This document shows positions 18,336 to 27,402 of a stretch of DNA of 64,000 nt, one piece after another. Each line of letters starts with the position of its first letter. Within the stretch, counting starts at the first letter, position 1. Source of the stretch: Frankia alni ACN14a (lineage in GTDB: Bacteria > Actinomycetota > Actinomycetes > Frankiales > Frankiaceae); assembly GCF_000058485.1 (NCBI RefSeq), contig NC_008278.1, forward strand, positions 1,544,962 to 1,608,961, written 5' to 3'. The notes beneath the pieces are model-generated. The model saw nothing but the letters and a program-made list of their open reading frames with translations, was not told the DNA's origin and did no database searches. A program made the position numbers and the translations under genes.

Positions 18336-19033
18336 CCGCCGCGTCCGCGGACGGCCCCGACCCGTGGGCGGACGGGGTGAGCGCTGCCGGCGGTGAGGCA
18401 GACCGTGCCGGCGGTGGGGCAGATCGTGTCGGCGGTGGGGCAAGGGATGCCGGCGATGGGGAGGTCGGCGGTGGGGATGGCGGGGCGGACGGCGGCGAGA
18501 ACTACCGGCTGAACGTCGACGGTTTCCTGCGCACGGTGAACGGTGCGCGGATCGGCGATTCGCTGCTCACCGTGTTGCGGGACACCCTTGGGGTGACGGC
18601 GGTGAAGGACGCGTGCGAACAGGGTCGGTGTGGGGCCTGCTCGGTGCTGCTGGACGGCCGGCTCGCGGCGTCCTGCACGGTGCTCGCCGCGGACGCCGAC
18701 GGCACCCGGGTGGTCACCGTCGCCGGGTTGGGCGGTGTGGGGCTGGCCCGGGCGATCCGGGCGATGTTCCTGGCCGAGGGGGCGGTGCAGTGTGGCTTCT
18801 GCACCCCGGGCTTCGTGGTCGCGGTGACGGATCTGCTTACCCGCCATCCGGACGCCGACGAGCAGGAAATCCGCGAGGCGCTGGCCGGCAACATCTGCCG
18901 GTGCACCGGCTATGGCCGCATCCTCGCCGCCGTGCGGGCGGTCCAGGCTGAGCGCGGCGTCCTCCGCTCGGGGGATGCTGACGCGCCTGAGGGGATCCAC
19001 CGTCGTCTGGATGGGGGTGCGGATGGGGGGTGA
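18332..19033 (+). CDS. Xanthine dehydrogenase, [2Fe-2S] subunit
   Basis: Small electron-transfer subunit with two [2Fe-2S] clusters. The plant-type cluster motif is CEQGRCGACSVLLDG followed by a Cys in ASC; the second cluster uses CGFCTPG and ICRCTGY. The conserved core starts near residue 55. In front is an unusual Gly/Asp/Ala-rich leader with imperfect repeats of the type Ala-Asp-Arg-Ala/Val-Gly-Gly-Gly, and a short tail follows. Starts at a GTG overlapping the previous stop, with a GGGGGG-type ribosome site. Its end overlaps the start of the molybdenum subunit by 11 bases. Confidence 0.93.
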   Translation: MTAASADGPDPWADGVSAAGGEADRAGGGADRVGGGARDAGDGEVGGGDGGADGGENYRLNVDGFLRTVNGARIGDSLLTVLRDTLGVTAVKDACEQGRCGACSVLLDGRLAASCTVLAADADGTRVVTVAGLGGVGLARAIRAMFLAEGAVQCGFCTPGFVVAVTDLLTRHPDADEQEIREALAGNICRCTGYGRILAAVRAVQAERGVLRSGDADAPEGIHRRLDGGADGG

Positions 19034-21455
19034 GGTCGTGCGAGGTGGGATCGGGCGGGCGGTGCATCGCCCGGACGGACCAGACAAGGCGAGCGGAACA
19101 TTCCGGTACGCCGGCGACCTGCGGATGCCGTCGATGCTGCACGCGCGCACGCTGCGCTCGCCGCATCCACGGGCCCGCCTCGGGCGCGTCGACGCCGCGG
19201 CGGCCCGCCGCCTGCCCGGGGTGGCCGCCGTGGTCACGGCCGCCGACGTCCCGGGCGTGGCCACCTACGGGCTGATCGTCGCCGACCAGCCGGTCTTCGC
19301 CGCGACGGAGGTGCGCTACGCCGGGGAGCCGGTCGCCGCCGTGGCCGCGGTCGACGCCGCGACCGCCCGCCGCGCGCTCGCCGCGATCGAGGTGGACTAC
19401 GAGCCGCTGCCCCCCTCGACCGACCCGGATCGGGTGCTGGCCGCGGACGCGGAAGCCCTGCATCCTGCCGGCAACCTGTTCCGCGAGATCGACATCCGGC
19501 ACGGCGAGCCCGGGGTTGACGGTCCCGTCGTCGTCGAGGACCGCTATGTGGTCGGCATGCAGGACCAGGCGTTCCTGGCACCGGAGGCGGCCCTGGTCGT
19601 CCCGGCGGCCGACGGCGGGGTGGACCTGCACGTCGCGACCCAGTGGCTGCACTCGGACCGCGAGCAGCTCGCCGCCTGTCTGGGCATCCCGGAGAACCTC
19701 GTCCGCCTCACCCTGGCGGGCGTGGGGGGTGCGTTCGGGGGGCGCGAGGACGTCACCCTCCAGATCCACGGCGCGTTGCTGGCCCGGGCGGCGGGCGCGC
19801 CGGTGCGGATCGCCTACGACCGGGTCGAGTCCTTCCTCGGTCATCCGCACCGCCATCCCGCCCGGATGTGGTTCCGCCACACCGCGACCGCCGACGGCGA
19901 GCTGGTCAGCGTCCAGGCCAACGTGGTTCTCGACGGCGGTGCCTACGCGTCGTCCTCCCCCGCGGTGCTCGCGAACGCGGTCACCCACGCCGCCGGCCCC
20001 TACCGGGTTCCGCATGCGCGGCTGCGCGGGGTGGCCGTGCGGACCAACAACCCGCCCTGCGGGGCCATGCGGGGTTTCGGCGTGCCACAGGTGACCATCG
20101 GCCACGAGGCCCAGATGGACCGGTTGGCGGACGCGCTCGGCATGGACCCCGTCGAGCTGCGGATCCGCAACGCCGTCCGACCGGGGGATGTCCTGCCGAC
20201 GGGGCAGGTGCTCGGCGCCCCGCTGCCGGCGCGTGAGCTCATCCAGCTCGTCGCCGCCCGTCCGCTGCCCCCGGCGCCGCCGGCCGCGGACGTCACCGGC
20301 CTCGCCCTGCCCGGCGGTCTGCCCGCCGCCGCGGAGCCGGGCCGGGTGCGCCGCGGCGTCGGCTACGCCCTGGCCTACAAGAACCTCCTCTTCTCGGAGG
20401 GCATGGACGACTCGTCGGCCGCTCGCGTTCGGCTGGACCTGACCGACGACGGCACGCCGCGTGTCCGCGTGCACAGCGCCTGCGCCGAGGTCGGCCAGGG
20501 CTTCGTCACCATCGCCGGCCAGATCGCCCGCACCGAGCTCGGTGTCGAACAGGTCGTCCTCGCCCCCGCGGACACCGCGGTCGGCAGCGCCGGCTCCACC
20601 AGTGCCTCCCGCCAGACCTGGATGAGCGGCGGCGCGGTGCGCGGTGCCTGTCTCGCGGTCGCCGACCGGCTGCTCGCCCGGGTCGCACGGGCCGCCGACC
20701 TGCCGGCCGAGGTCGTCGAGGCCCCCCGGCGCACTCTGCGGATCGCCGCCGGACAGATCGTCGGCGTGGAGGCCGGGCTGCGCATCGACATCGCCGACGC
20801 CCTGGCCGAAGGTCCGATCGAGGCCGACTACACCTTCCACCACCGGCGGACGACCGCGCTGGACGCCGAGGGCCAGGGAGATCCGCACGTGGCGTTCGCC
20901 GGCGCGGCCCACCGGGCGGTCGTCGACGTGGACATCGATCTCGGCCTGGTCCGGGTCGTGTCGATGGCCCTGGCCCAGGACTGCGGCACCGTGCTCAACC
21001 CCCTGTCCCTGCGTGGGCAGGTCGAGGGGGGCACCGCCCAGGGGCTGGGCCTCGCGTTGATGGAGGAGCTGGTCACCGTCGACGGGGTGGTGGTCAACCC
21101 GACCTTCCACGACTATCTTCTGCCGACCACCGCGGACGTCCCCGACCTGGACTTCGTCGCCGTCACCGAGCCGCAGCCCGAGGCGCCCTACGGGGTCAAG
21201 GGCGTCGGGGAGGCGCCGACCTGCACCGCCACCCCCGCGATCGTCGCCGCGATCCGGGCGGCGGTCGGGCGGGACCTGCGGCGGGTCCCGGTGCGCCCCC
21301 AGGACCTCGTCGACCTCCCGACCCGCCCCGACGTCCCGACCCGCCCCGACGTCCCGACCCGCCCCGACGTCCCGATCGGCGTCGACATCTTGATCCGCCC
21401 CGACGTCCCGACCGACGCCGGCGTCGACCCGGCTGGAGGTGCTTCGACGGCATGA
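19023..21455 (+). CDS. Xanthine dehydrogenase, molybdenum-binding subunit
   Basis: Large catalytic subunit that hydroxylates hypoxanthine and xanthine to urate. Visible landmarks are DGPDKASGTFRYAGDL at the N-terminus, the molybdopterin-contact loop GGAFGGREDVTLQ, AMRGFGVPQ, GQGFVTIAGQIART, and the catalytic glutamate in YGVKGVGEAPTCT. The first 810 residues are the usual size for bacterial XdhB/XdhA-type large subunits. The C-terminus carries three copies of a six-residue Pro-Thr-Arg-Pro-Asp-Val type repeat plus further Pro/Asp-rich sequence, absent from the family. ATG at 19023 is preferred; GTG at 19038 with GGTGAGG upstream is possible. Overlaps the allantoinase start (ATGA). Confidence 0.93.
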   Translation: MGGEVVRGGIGRAVHRPDGPDKASGTFRYAGDLRMPSMLHARTLRSPHPRARLGRVDAAAARRLPGVAAVVTAADVPGVATYGLIVADQPVFAATEVRYAGEPVAAVAAVDAATARRALAAIEVDYEPLPPSTDPDRVLAADAEALHPAGNLFREIDIRHGEPGVDGPVVVEDRYVVGMQDQAFLAPEAALVVPAADGGVDLHVATQWLHSDREQLAACLGIPENLVRLTLAGVGGAFGGREDVTLQIHGALLARAAGAPVRIAYDRVESFLGHPHRHPARMWFRHTATADGELVSVQANVVLDGGAYASSSPAVLANAVTHAAGPYRVPHARLRGVAVRTNNPPCGAMRGFGVPQVTIGHEAQMDRLADALGMDPVELRIRNAVRPGDVLPTGQVLGAPLPARELIQLVAARPLPPAPPAADVTGLALPGGLPAAAEPGRVRRGVGYALAYKNLLFSEGMDDSSAARVRLDLTDDGTPRVRVHSACAEVGQGFVTIAGQIARTELGVEQVVLAPADTAVGSAGSTSASRQTWMSGGAVRGACLAVADRLLARVARAADLPAEVVEAPRRTLRIAAGQIVGVEAGLRIDIADALAEGPIEADYTFHHRRTTALDAEGQGDPHVAFAGAAHRAVVDVDIDLGLVRVVSMALAQDCGTVLNPLSLRGQVEGGTAQGLGLALMEELVTVDGVVVNPTFHDYLLPTTADVPDLDFVAVTEPQPEAPYGVKGVGEAPTCTATPAIVAAIRAAVGRDLRRVPVRPQDLVDLPTRPDVPTRPDVPTRPDVPIGVDILIRPDVPTDAGVDPAGGASTA
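21317..21370. repeat. In-frame tandem repeat in the xanthine dehydrogenase tail, 3 x 18 bp
   Basis: Three contiguous copies of cccgacccgccccgacgt encode the Pro-Thr-Arg-Pro-Asp-Val repeats just before the stop of the molybdenum subunit, outside the catalytic domain. Confidence 0.88.
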
Positions 21456-22822
21456 GTGAGTACCCCCCAGGCGCGCCGGCGCGCCTGCCGGAGCGGCCGC
21501 AGGTGCTGCGATCCAGTCGGGTAGTCCTGCCCGACGGCGAGCGGCCGGCGGCGGTACACCTCGCCGACGGCCGGATCGCCGCGATCACCGAGCCCACCGA
21601 GGTGCCGGCGGACGTCCAGGTCACCGACCTCGGCGACCTGGCGTTGCTACCCGGTGTGGTCGACAGCCATGTGCACGTCAACGAGCCGGGTCGGACGGAG
21701 TGGGAGGGCTTCGCGACCGCGACCCGCGCCGCGGCGGCGGGCGGCGTCACCACGATCATCGACATGCCGTTGAACGCGATTCCGCCGACGACCTCGCTGG
21801 CGGCGCTGGCGATCAAGCGGGCGGTGGCCGAGGGGCAGATCGCCGTCGACGTCGGGTTCTGGGGCGGCATCATCGGTGCCGACACCCGCAGTCTCGCCGA
21901 TCTGGCCGCCCTGCACGACGCCGGCGTCTTCGGCTTCAAGGCTTTTCTGGCCCCGTCGGGGGTCGAGGAGTTCCCGCACGTCTCGATGGAGGTGCTGGCT
22001 GCCGCCGCCCGGCACACCGCCCGGATGGGCGCCCTGACCGTCGTGCACGCCGAGTCGCCCGCCGTCCTCGCGGCGGCGCCGCCGGTCGCCGGGCGGGCCT
22101 TCGCGAGCTGGCTGGCCTCCCGGCCCGCGGCGGCGGAGACGCAGGCGGTGGCGGGGCTGGCGGCGCTGTCCGCGGCGACGGGCGCGCGGCTGCACGTGCT
22201 GCACCTGTCCGCCGTCGAGGCGCTCGACGAAATCCTCGCCGCCCGCGCGGAGGGGCTTGCGCTGACCGCCGAGACCTGCCCGCACTACCTGACATTCACA
22301 GCGGAGGAGGTCCCCGAAGGGGCCACGGTGTTCAAGTGCGCCCCGCCCATCCGGGGCAGATCGAACCTGGACCGGTTGTGGGACGCGATGCCGGCGGGAT
22401 TGCTCACCGGGATTGTCAGCGACCACTCGCCGTCGACGCCGGAGGTCAAGCACATCGACAGCGGCGACTTCGCGGCCGCCTGGGGCGGCATCGCGTCCGT
22501 GCAGATCGGGCTACCCGCGGTGTGGACCCAGGCCCGCGCCCGCGGGCACACCCTCGCCGAGGTGGTCGCCTGGATGTGCGCGGGGCCAGCCGACCTCGCC
22601 GGGCTGCGCGGCAAGGGCCGGCTCGCCGTCGGTGCGGACGCCGACCTCGTCGTCTTCGACCCGGATGCGTCGTTCCTGGTCGAGCCGTCCATGCTGCGGC
22701 ATCGCCACCCGCTCACCCCCTACGCTGGACGCAGCCTCGACGGAGTCGTCCGGGCAACCTATCTGCGGGGGGTGCGTGCGGACGGTGACCGCCCGCCGCG
22801 GGGACGCCTGCTGGCACGGTGA
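21452..22822 (+). CDS. allB: Allantoinase
   Basis: Cyclic amidohydrolase opening allantoin to allantoate. Metal ligands are visible: His73 and His75 (DSHVHVNEPG), the carboxylated Lys163 (GFKAFLAPSG), His199 (VVHAES), His251 (HVLHLSAV) and Asp324 (IVSDHSPST). The family motif CPHYLTF is present. Length 456 is normal for AllB. ATGA overlap with the xanthine dehydrogenase large subunit shows it belongs to the same operon. The downstream allantoicase fusion starts after 276 bases with its own ribosome site. Confidence 0.95.
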   Translation: MSEYPPGAPARLPERPQVLRSSRVVLPDGERPAAVHLADGRIAAITEPTEVPADVQVTDLGDLALLPGVVDSHVHVNEPGRTEWEGFATATRAAAAGGVTTIIDMPLNAIPPTTSLAALAIKRAVAEGQIAVDVGFWGGIIGADTRSLADLAALHDAGVFGFKAFLAPSGVEEFPHVSMEVLAAAARHTARMGALTVVHAESPAVLAAAPPVAGRAFASWLASRPAAAETQAVAGLAALSAATGARLHVLHLSAVEALDEILAARAEGLALTAETCPHYLTFTAEEVPEGATVFKCAPPIRGRSNLDRLWDAMPAGLLTGIVSDHSPSTPEVKHIDSGDFAAAWGGIASVQIGLPAVWTQARARGHTLAEVVAWMCAGPADLAGLRGKGRLAVGADADLVVFDPDASFLVEPSMLRHRHPLTPYAGRSLDGVVRATYLRGVRADGDRPPRGRLLAR

Positions 22823-23098
22823 GGTTGCCACCTCACCCGATCGGGCCAGGACCCCTCCTGCCTGCCGGGGCCCGGGTCCATGGCTGGCGCGGATGGGCCC
22901 CCACGTCCGGCCGTGCGATGCCGACCCGGACCAGCCGCAGGCGTCGTCGGGACGTACCCTTTGCGTCCCGCAAACGTGCCGACCCAGCCTGCCCGCACCG
23001 GAGCGCCACCGAGCCCGGTGGCGACCCGGCGGCCGCCCGACCAGCGGCGCAGCAGCCGGTTGCCGCAGGTGACACCGCTCGACCGAGAGAAGGATCCG

Positions 23099-24649
23099 AT
23101 GAGTGACGAGCCCGACCTGACCAATCTCGTCGACCTGGCGGCAGCCCGTTCCGGCGGCACGGTCGTGGCCGTCAACGACGAGTTCTTCGCGTTCGCGGAG
23201 CGGATGTTGCTGCCCGAGCCGCCGGTCGTGCGCCCCGGCGTGTTCACCGAACGGGGCCAGTGGACCGACGGCTGGGAGACCCGCCGCCGCCGCGATCTGC
23301 CGGGGGCCGACTGGGCCATCGTCCGTCTCGGCGCGCCCGGGATCGCCCACGCGATCACCGTCGACACCACCCACTTCACCGGCAACGCACCGGAGGCCGT
23401 CGAGATCCACGGCGCGACGGTCGCCGGGTACCCGTCCGCCGCGGAGGTCGCCGATGACGCCGTCGACTGGGTGGAGCTGGTCCCGCGCACGCCGATCACC
23501 GCCGACGCGGTCAACGTGCTTCCCGTGGCGGAGGCGGGCCGGCTGCGCATCACCCACCTGCGGCTGACCATCCATCCGGACGGCGGAGTCGCCCGGCTGC
23601 GCGTGCATGGCACGGTCGTGCCAGATCCGCGCCTGCTCGACCGGGTCACCTCCGATCTTGCCGCCGCCTACCTGGGCGGGGTGGTGGTGGCCGCCAGCGA
23701 CATGCACTACGGCGACCGGCACAACCTCAACGCCTCCGGCGACGCCCGGGCGATGGGAGAGGGCTGGGAGACCCGGCGCCGCCGTGGCACCGGGCACGAC
23801 TGGGCGGCGGTCCGCCTGACGACGCAGGGTCTGATCGTGCGGGCCGAGGTCGACACCCGCCACTTCCGCGGCAACGCCCCCCGGGCCGTCGAGCTGTGGG
23901 CGGCGGACTACCCGGACCTGCTCGACCCGGATGACATCGACGCCATCACCGAGTGGGTACCGCTGCTGCCGCGCACGCGGGTGCAGCCCAACACCCGGCA
24001 CCTGTTCGACCTGGAGGTGCCCGTCCAGGCCACCCATGTTCGCGTCGACGCGATCCCCGACGGGGGCCTGGCCCGGCTGCGGCTCACCGGCGTCCCGACG
24101 GCCACCGGGCGCGAGGCACTGGCCATGCGCTGGTTCGACGCACTCTCCCCTGACGCGGCCCGCGAGGAGCTGCTGGCCTGCTGCGAGTCCGAAGACTGGG
24201 CCGAGGCGGTGGTGGCCCGCCGCCCGTTCGGCACCCTGGCCGCTCTGCTTCCCGCCGCCGAGCAGGAATGGTGGCGGTTGCCGGAATCGGCCTGGTTCGA
24301 GGCGTTCACCGCGCATCCCCGGATCGGGGAGCGCCCGACCGGCATCCCCGCGCCACCGACGACGTCACGCGCATCGGTGGTCTCCCTCGACGCCCCCCGG
24401 CGGGAGCAGGCGGCGATGGACGAGGCCCCCGAGGCGATCAAGGCGGCGTTCGTCTCCGGCAACGCCGCCTACGAGGAGCGCTTCGGCTACATCTTCCTGG
24501 TCCGCGCGGCGGGACGCGGCGCCGAGGAGATGCTCGCCCTGCTGCAGGAGCGGATGGCCCACGAGCCCGACGAGGAGCTGCGCATCGCCGCCGGCCAGCA
24601 GGCGGAGATCACCGCCCTGCGGATCCGGCACCTGATCACCGGAGCGTAG
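23099..24649 (+). CDS. Allantoicase fused to OHCU decarboxylase
   Basis: Two enzymes in one chain of 516 residues. Residues 1 to about 335 form the duplicated allantoicase fold, with the same signature in each half (DGWETRRRR near residue 60 and EGWETRRRR near 222; THFTGNAPEAVEIHG and RHFRGNAPRAVELWA). Residues from about 343 form a 2-oxo-4-hydroxy-4-carboxy-5-ureidoimidazoline decarboxylase with HPRIGERP (catalytic His), REQAAM and YEERFGYIFLVRAAGR. The first converts allantoate to ureidoglycolate and urea; the second makes S-allantoin from OHCU, three steps apart in the same pathway. Start ATG 23099 with AGAAGGA. The frame continues upstream without coding character. Confidence 0.93.
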   Translation: MSDEPDLTNLVDLAAARSGGTVVAVNDEFFAFAERMLLPEPPVVRPGVFTERGQWTDGWETRRRRDLPGADWAIVRLGAPGIAHAITVDTTHFTGNAPEAVEIHGATVAGYPSAAEVADDAVDWVELVPRTPITADAVNVLPVAEAGRLRITHLRLTIHPDGGVARLRVHGTVVPDPRLLDRVTSDLAAAYLGGVVVAASDMHYGDRHNLNASGDARAMGEGWETRRRRGTGHDWAAVRLTTQGLIVRAEVDTRHFRGNAPRAVELWAADYPDLLDPDDIDAITEWVPLLPRTRVQPNTRHLFDLEVPVQATHVRVDAIPDGGLARLRLTGVPTATGREALAMRWFDALSPDAAREELLACCESEDWAEAVVARRPFGTLAALLPAAEQEWWRLPESAWFEAFTAHPRIGERPTGIPAPPTTSRASVVSLDAPRREQAAMDEAPEAIKAAFVSGNAAYEERFGYIFLVRAAGRGAEEMLALLQERMAHEPDEELRIAAGQQAEITALRIRHLITGA

Positions 24650-24704
24650 CCCGCCGGCGGTGACGACGGACGACGATCGGGGCCCGGCCGGCCGAAGGGC
24701 GGCC

Positions 24705-24768
24705 GGGTTGGCGAAGGCGCGGGTTGGCGAAGGCGCGGGTTGGCGAAGGCGCGGGTTGGCGAAGGCGC
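24705..24768. repeat. Tandem repeat, 4 x 16 bp
   Basis: Four perfect contiguous copies of gggttggcgaaggcgc lie between the allantoicase fusion and the hydroxyisourate hydrolase gene, ending 64 bases before the latter's start. The 16-bp period is not a multiple of three and the segment is probably not translated. Confidence 0.92.
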
Positions 24769-24832
24769 GGGGCGGGGGAGGACCGGCGACGCAGGCTGGT
24801 CGCGACGGGGCCGGGGACTGGACGGAGGCGCG

Positions 24833-25213
24833 ATGGGACTGTCCACACACGTCCTGGACACGGCGCAGGGGCGGCCCGCAGTGGGGGTGCCGGTTCGGCT
24901 CGAACGGGGGAAATCCGGCCCGAAGTCCGACGGCACCGGCGAGACAAGCCGGAGCGGCACCGGCCGGAGCGGCACCGGCCAGACCGGTGCCGACTGGACC
25001 GTGGTCGCCGAGGCGGTCACCGACGCCGACGGCCGGGTCGGCGACCTGCCGCTGACCATGCCCGGCCGCTGGCGGCTCGTCTTCGACACAAGCGCCCGCT
25101 CGACCTTCTTCCCCGAGGTGAGCATCGCGTTCCACGTCACGGACCCGGCGGAGCACCATCACGTCCCGCTCCTGCTGGCGCCGTTCGGCTACTCGACCTA
25201 TCGCGGCAGCTGA
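24833..25213 (+). CDS. 5-hydroxyisourate hydrolase (transthyretin-like)
   Basis: Converts 5-hydroxyisourate to OHCU, the substrate of the decarboxylase domain encoded just upstream. The three family signatures are present: LSTHVLDTAQGRPAVGVPV with the first catalytic His, RWRLVFDT, and the terminal Tyr-Arg-Gly-Ser. FFPEVSIAFHV and HHHVPLLLAPFGYSTY are also typical. At 126 residues it is slightly long owing to a Gly/Ser/Thr insertion (residues about 25-48) containing a duplicated 15-bp unit. Start ATG 24833 with GACGGAGG. Last gene of the urate-to-urea run; no urate oxidase follows it. Confidence 0.94.
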   Translation: MGLSTHVLDTAQGRPAVGVPVRLERGKSGPKSDGTGETSRSGTGRSGTGQTGADWTVVAEAVTDADGRVGDLPLTMPGRWRLVFDTSARSTFFPEVSIAFHVTDPAEHHHVPLLLAPFGYSTYRGS

Positions 25214-25349
25214 CCCGATACCGCACGCCGGGTGGACGACCCGGGGCGAGTCAACGGGGAATGACCTAGCCGTGGGTTGACGGGGGCCGTGACCTGGGCT
25301 GTGGGTGGACGGGGGCCTTGGCCGACCGACCGCGACCTGGGGGAGAACC

Positions 25350-25371
25350 GCTCGGCGCAGCGGTGCCGAGC
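25350..25371. terminator. Hairpin beyond the DUF3349 stop, possible terminator
   Basis: GCTCGGC at 25350-25356 pairs with GCCGAGC at 25365-25371 around an 8-base loop, two bases beyond the stop of the leftward DUF3349 gene. No T-run is visible, so this is a candidate only. Confidence 0.4.
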
Positions 25372-25373
25372 CG

Positions 25374-25700
25374 TCAGGTCTCGGTGGCGGGCCGTGGGCG
25401 GGACGGGGAGGCCAGCGGCCACCCGCCGGCTGCCAGCCGGGCGCTGACTCGGGCGATGTCGCCCTCCAACGGGGTGTCGTGGGTGACGTCGGCGATCGCC
25501 GTGCGGATCGCCAGGGCCGAGGCGGAGTCACCGTTCGTGGTCAGCGCGTCGGCGATCGCAGTCACCTCGTCCCCGGTCAGCTTGCGCCGCAGCAGCGCGA
25601 ACAACGGCAGGTAGTCCCGCTCCGGGACGCCGTCGGGATATCCGGCCCGCAGCCACTGGATGATGGATGCCAGCAACGGAGGCAACGCCACGCCACTCAC
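25374..25700 (-). CDS. DUF3349 family protein
   Basis: A 108-residue actinobacterial protein of unknown function. The recognisable DUF3349 core is IIQWLRAGYPDGVPERDYLPLFALLRRKLT, followed by GDEVTAIADAL. It is predicted all-helical and soluble. The GTG at 25700 is preceded by GGAGGTGAAGGAAAG. It lies downstream of the phosphate-permease gene and a small membrane protein on the same strand, probably one transcript, with a 21-bp tandem repeat between it and the membrane protein gene. Confidence 0.8.
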   Translation of the reverse strand: MSGVALPPLLASIIQWLRAGYPDGVPERDYLPLFALLRRKLTGDEVTAIADALTTNGDSASALAIRTAIADVTHDTPLEGDIARVSARLAAGGWPLASPSRPRPATET

Positions 25701-25741
25701 CTTTCCTTCACCTCCCGGGCGACTCCGGGAACCGACCAATG

Positions 25742-25825
25742 ACGTTCCCTGTCGGCACCGTCACGTTCCCTGTCGGCACCGTCCCGTTCCCTGTCGGCAC
25801 CGTCCCGTTCCCTGTCGGCACCGTC
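25742..25825. repeat. Tandem repeat, 4 x 21 bp
   Basis: Four contiguous copies of a 21-bp unit (acgttccctgtcggcaccgt plus c, first base varying a/c). It runs up to the stop codon of the small membrane protein gene, which is made from the junction of the last unit. If translated on the minus strand it would read Val-Pro-Thr-Gly-Asn repeats, but the stop prevents this. Confidence 0.9.
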
Positions 25826-26087
25826 ACGTTCCTGCGACAACGGAGTAGATACCCCAGCCGATCGCGGCCAGCACCACGGCGAAGCACGCCGCGCCGGCGG
25901 CGATCCCGAGCGGATTCGTCCCGATGACGCGGTCGCCGCCCGCCTCGTCGACGGCGGGCACGCCGCCCCGACCCGGCAGGCTCACCGCGCGCAGCCCGAC
26001 CGCGAACAGCGCGGGCAGCCCCGCCCCGGCGAGCAGGCCGATGACGACGATCTTCCACAGGGCGTCCAGGTCGATCCAGGAATCCAT
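25824..26087 (-). CDS. Small membrane protein, unknown function
   Basis: An 87-residue protein with two hydrophobic helices (IVVIGLLAGAGLPALFAVGL and GIAAGAACFAVVLAAIGWGIY) separated by a polar loop with several Asp and Gly residues. The ATG at 26087 is preceded by GGGAGAGG. It lies about 95 bases downstream of the phosphate-permease gene. Similar small two-helix proteins often accompany PiT transporters in actinobacteria, so an accessory role is possible but unproven. Confidence 0.68.
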   Translation of the reverse strand: MDSWIDLDALWKIVVIGLLAGAGLPALFAVGLRAVSLPGRGGVPAVDEAGGDRVIGTNPLGIAAGAACFAVVLAAIGWGIYSVVAGT

Positions 26088-26182
26088 GCCCGCCTCTCCC
26101 TTCGTCACGTCCACCGGTCGTCACCAGGATCCGTCCGACGGGCGACCGGCCGTCTCGTCCGAAACCGCTGTGCGCGCGTACC

Positions 26183-27331
26183 TCAGGCCGCGACCGACTC
26201 CTTGGCGTCCGCGGGGGCGGTCGCGCCGTCCCACTCGTCGTTGACGTTGTGGTGGCTGACCGGTGTCCGGCGGGCTCGCAGGTACAGCAGGACGGACGCG
26301 ATCACCAGCAGCACGAAGACGATCACCACGCCGGGGGTGCCGCCGATGCCCTGGGCGATCCCGTAGCATCCGGCGCCGACGAGCCCGGCGGCCGGCAGGG
26401 TGAACAGCCACGCGGTCGCCATCCGACCGGCGACGCTCCACCGCACCTCGGCGCCCTTGCGGCCCAGGCCGGTGCCGAGGATCGAGCCCGTCGCCACGTG
26501 CGTCGTCGACAGGGAGTACCCGAAGTGGCTGGAAAGCAGGATCGTCGCGGCCGAGGACGACTCGGCGGCCATGCCCTGCGGGGAGTCGATCTCGACCAGT
26601 CCCTTGCCGAGGGTCCGGATCACCCGCCAACCACCGAGGTAGGTACCGAGGCTGATCGCGAGCGCGCAGCTCAGGATCACCCAGAACGGGGCCTTGGAGC
26701 CGGCGTCCACCGTGCCGTTGGCGATGAGGGCCAGGGTGATGACGCCCATCGTCTTCTGCGCGTCGTTCGTGCCGTGCGCGAGCGAGACGAGCGACGCCGA
26801 GCCGATCTGGCCGATCCGGAATCCGTGGCTGCGCGTCCGGTCCGGGACACCGCGACTGAGCCGGTAGATCAGGTAGGTTCCCACGGTCGCGATGAGGGCG
26901 GCGATCACCGGGGAAAGGCCGGCCGGAATGATTACCTTCGACACGACGCCATGCCATTTGACGCCGTCCGTGCCGGCGGCGGCCATGGTCGCCCCGATGA
27001 CCCCGCCGATGAGGGCGTGAGATGAACTCGACGGTATTCCGAAGAACCAGGTCAGCAAATTCCAGGTAATGCCGCCCACCAGGCCCGCGAAGACCACCGT
27101 CAGCGTGACGATATGGGTGTTGACCAGGCCACTTGCGATCGTCGCGGCCACGCTGAGCGACAGGAACGCGCCGACGAGATTCAGTGCCCCGGACAGGGCG
27201 ACGGCGACCTTCGGGGGCAGCGCCCGCGTCGCGATCGAGGTCGCCATCGCGTTGCCGGTATCATGGAACCCGTTTGTGAAGTCGAAGGCCAGCGCGGTCA
27301 GGACCACCAAAACCAGGATGCCGTCGTTCAC
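26183..27331 (-). CDS. PiT-family inorganic phosphate transporter
   Basis: Low-affinity, proton- or cation-coupled phosphate permease. Both PiT signatures are visible: FTNGFHDTGNAMATSIATRA near the N-terminus and SLAHGTNDAQKTMGVITLAL in the middle, with GIPSSSSHALIGGVIGA and the later STTHVATGSILGTGLG. About ten hydrophobic helices, 382 residues. The GTG at 27331 (V-N-D-G-I-L) matches how relatives begin; a TTG at 27352 is an alternative. It is followed by a small membrane protein and the DUF3349 gene on the same strand. Confidence 0.93.
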   Translation of the reverse strand: MNDGILVLVVLTALAFDFTNGFHDTGNAMATSIATRALPPKVAVALSGALNLVGAFLSLSVAATIASGLVNTHIVTLTVVFAGLVGGITWNLLTWFFGIPSSSSHALIGGVIGATMAAAGTDGVKWHGVVSKVIIPAGLSPVIAALIATVGTYLIYRLSRGVPDRTRSHGFRIGQIGSASLVSLAHGTNDAQKTMGVITLALIANGTVDAGSKAPFWVILSCALAISLGTYLGGWRVIRTLGKGLVEIDSPQGMAAESSSAATILLSSHFGYSLSTTHVATGSILGTGLGRKGAEVRWSVAGRMATAWLFTLPAAGLVGAGCYGIAQGIGGTPGVVIVFVLLVIASVLLYLRARRTPVSHHNVNDEWDGATAPADAKESVAA

Positions 27332-27402
27332 GCTGTCTGTTGTAGACCTCAACTGGGCTCATGTCGACCCGTCGGGAACATCCAGAACGGGGTATCGAAC
27401 GA

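Noticed and set aside
18083-19264. 393-codon minus-strand frame across the xanthine dehydrogenase iron-sulfur subunit
   Set aside because: The plus strand carries both cluster-binding cysteine motifs and operon overlaps; the minus frame has no recognisable domain.
22823-23098. N-terminal extension of the allantoicase fusion up to 22880
   Set aside because: The frame is open but Pro/Arg-rich, while the ATG at 23099 has a good ribosome site and the conserved allantoicase start follows.
24705-24768. Possible CRISPR or CRISPR-like array
   Set aside because: The 16-bp units are contiguous without spacers, so this is a simple tandem repeat. The same holds for the other arrays in the window.
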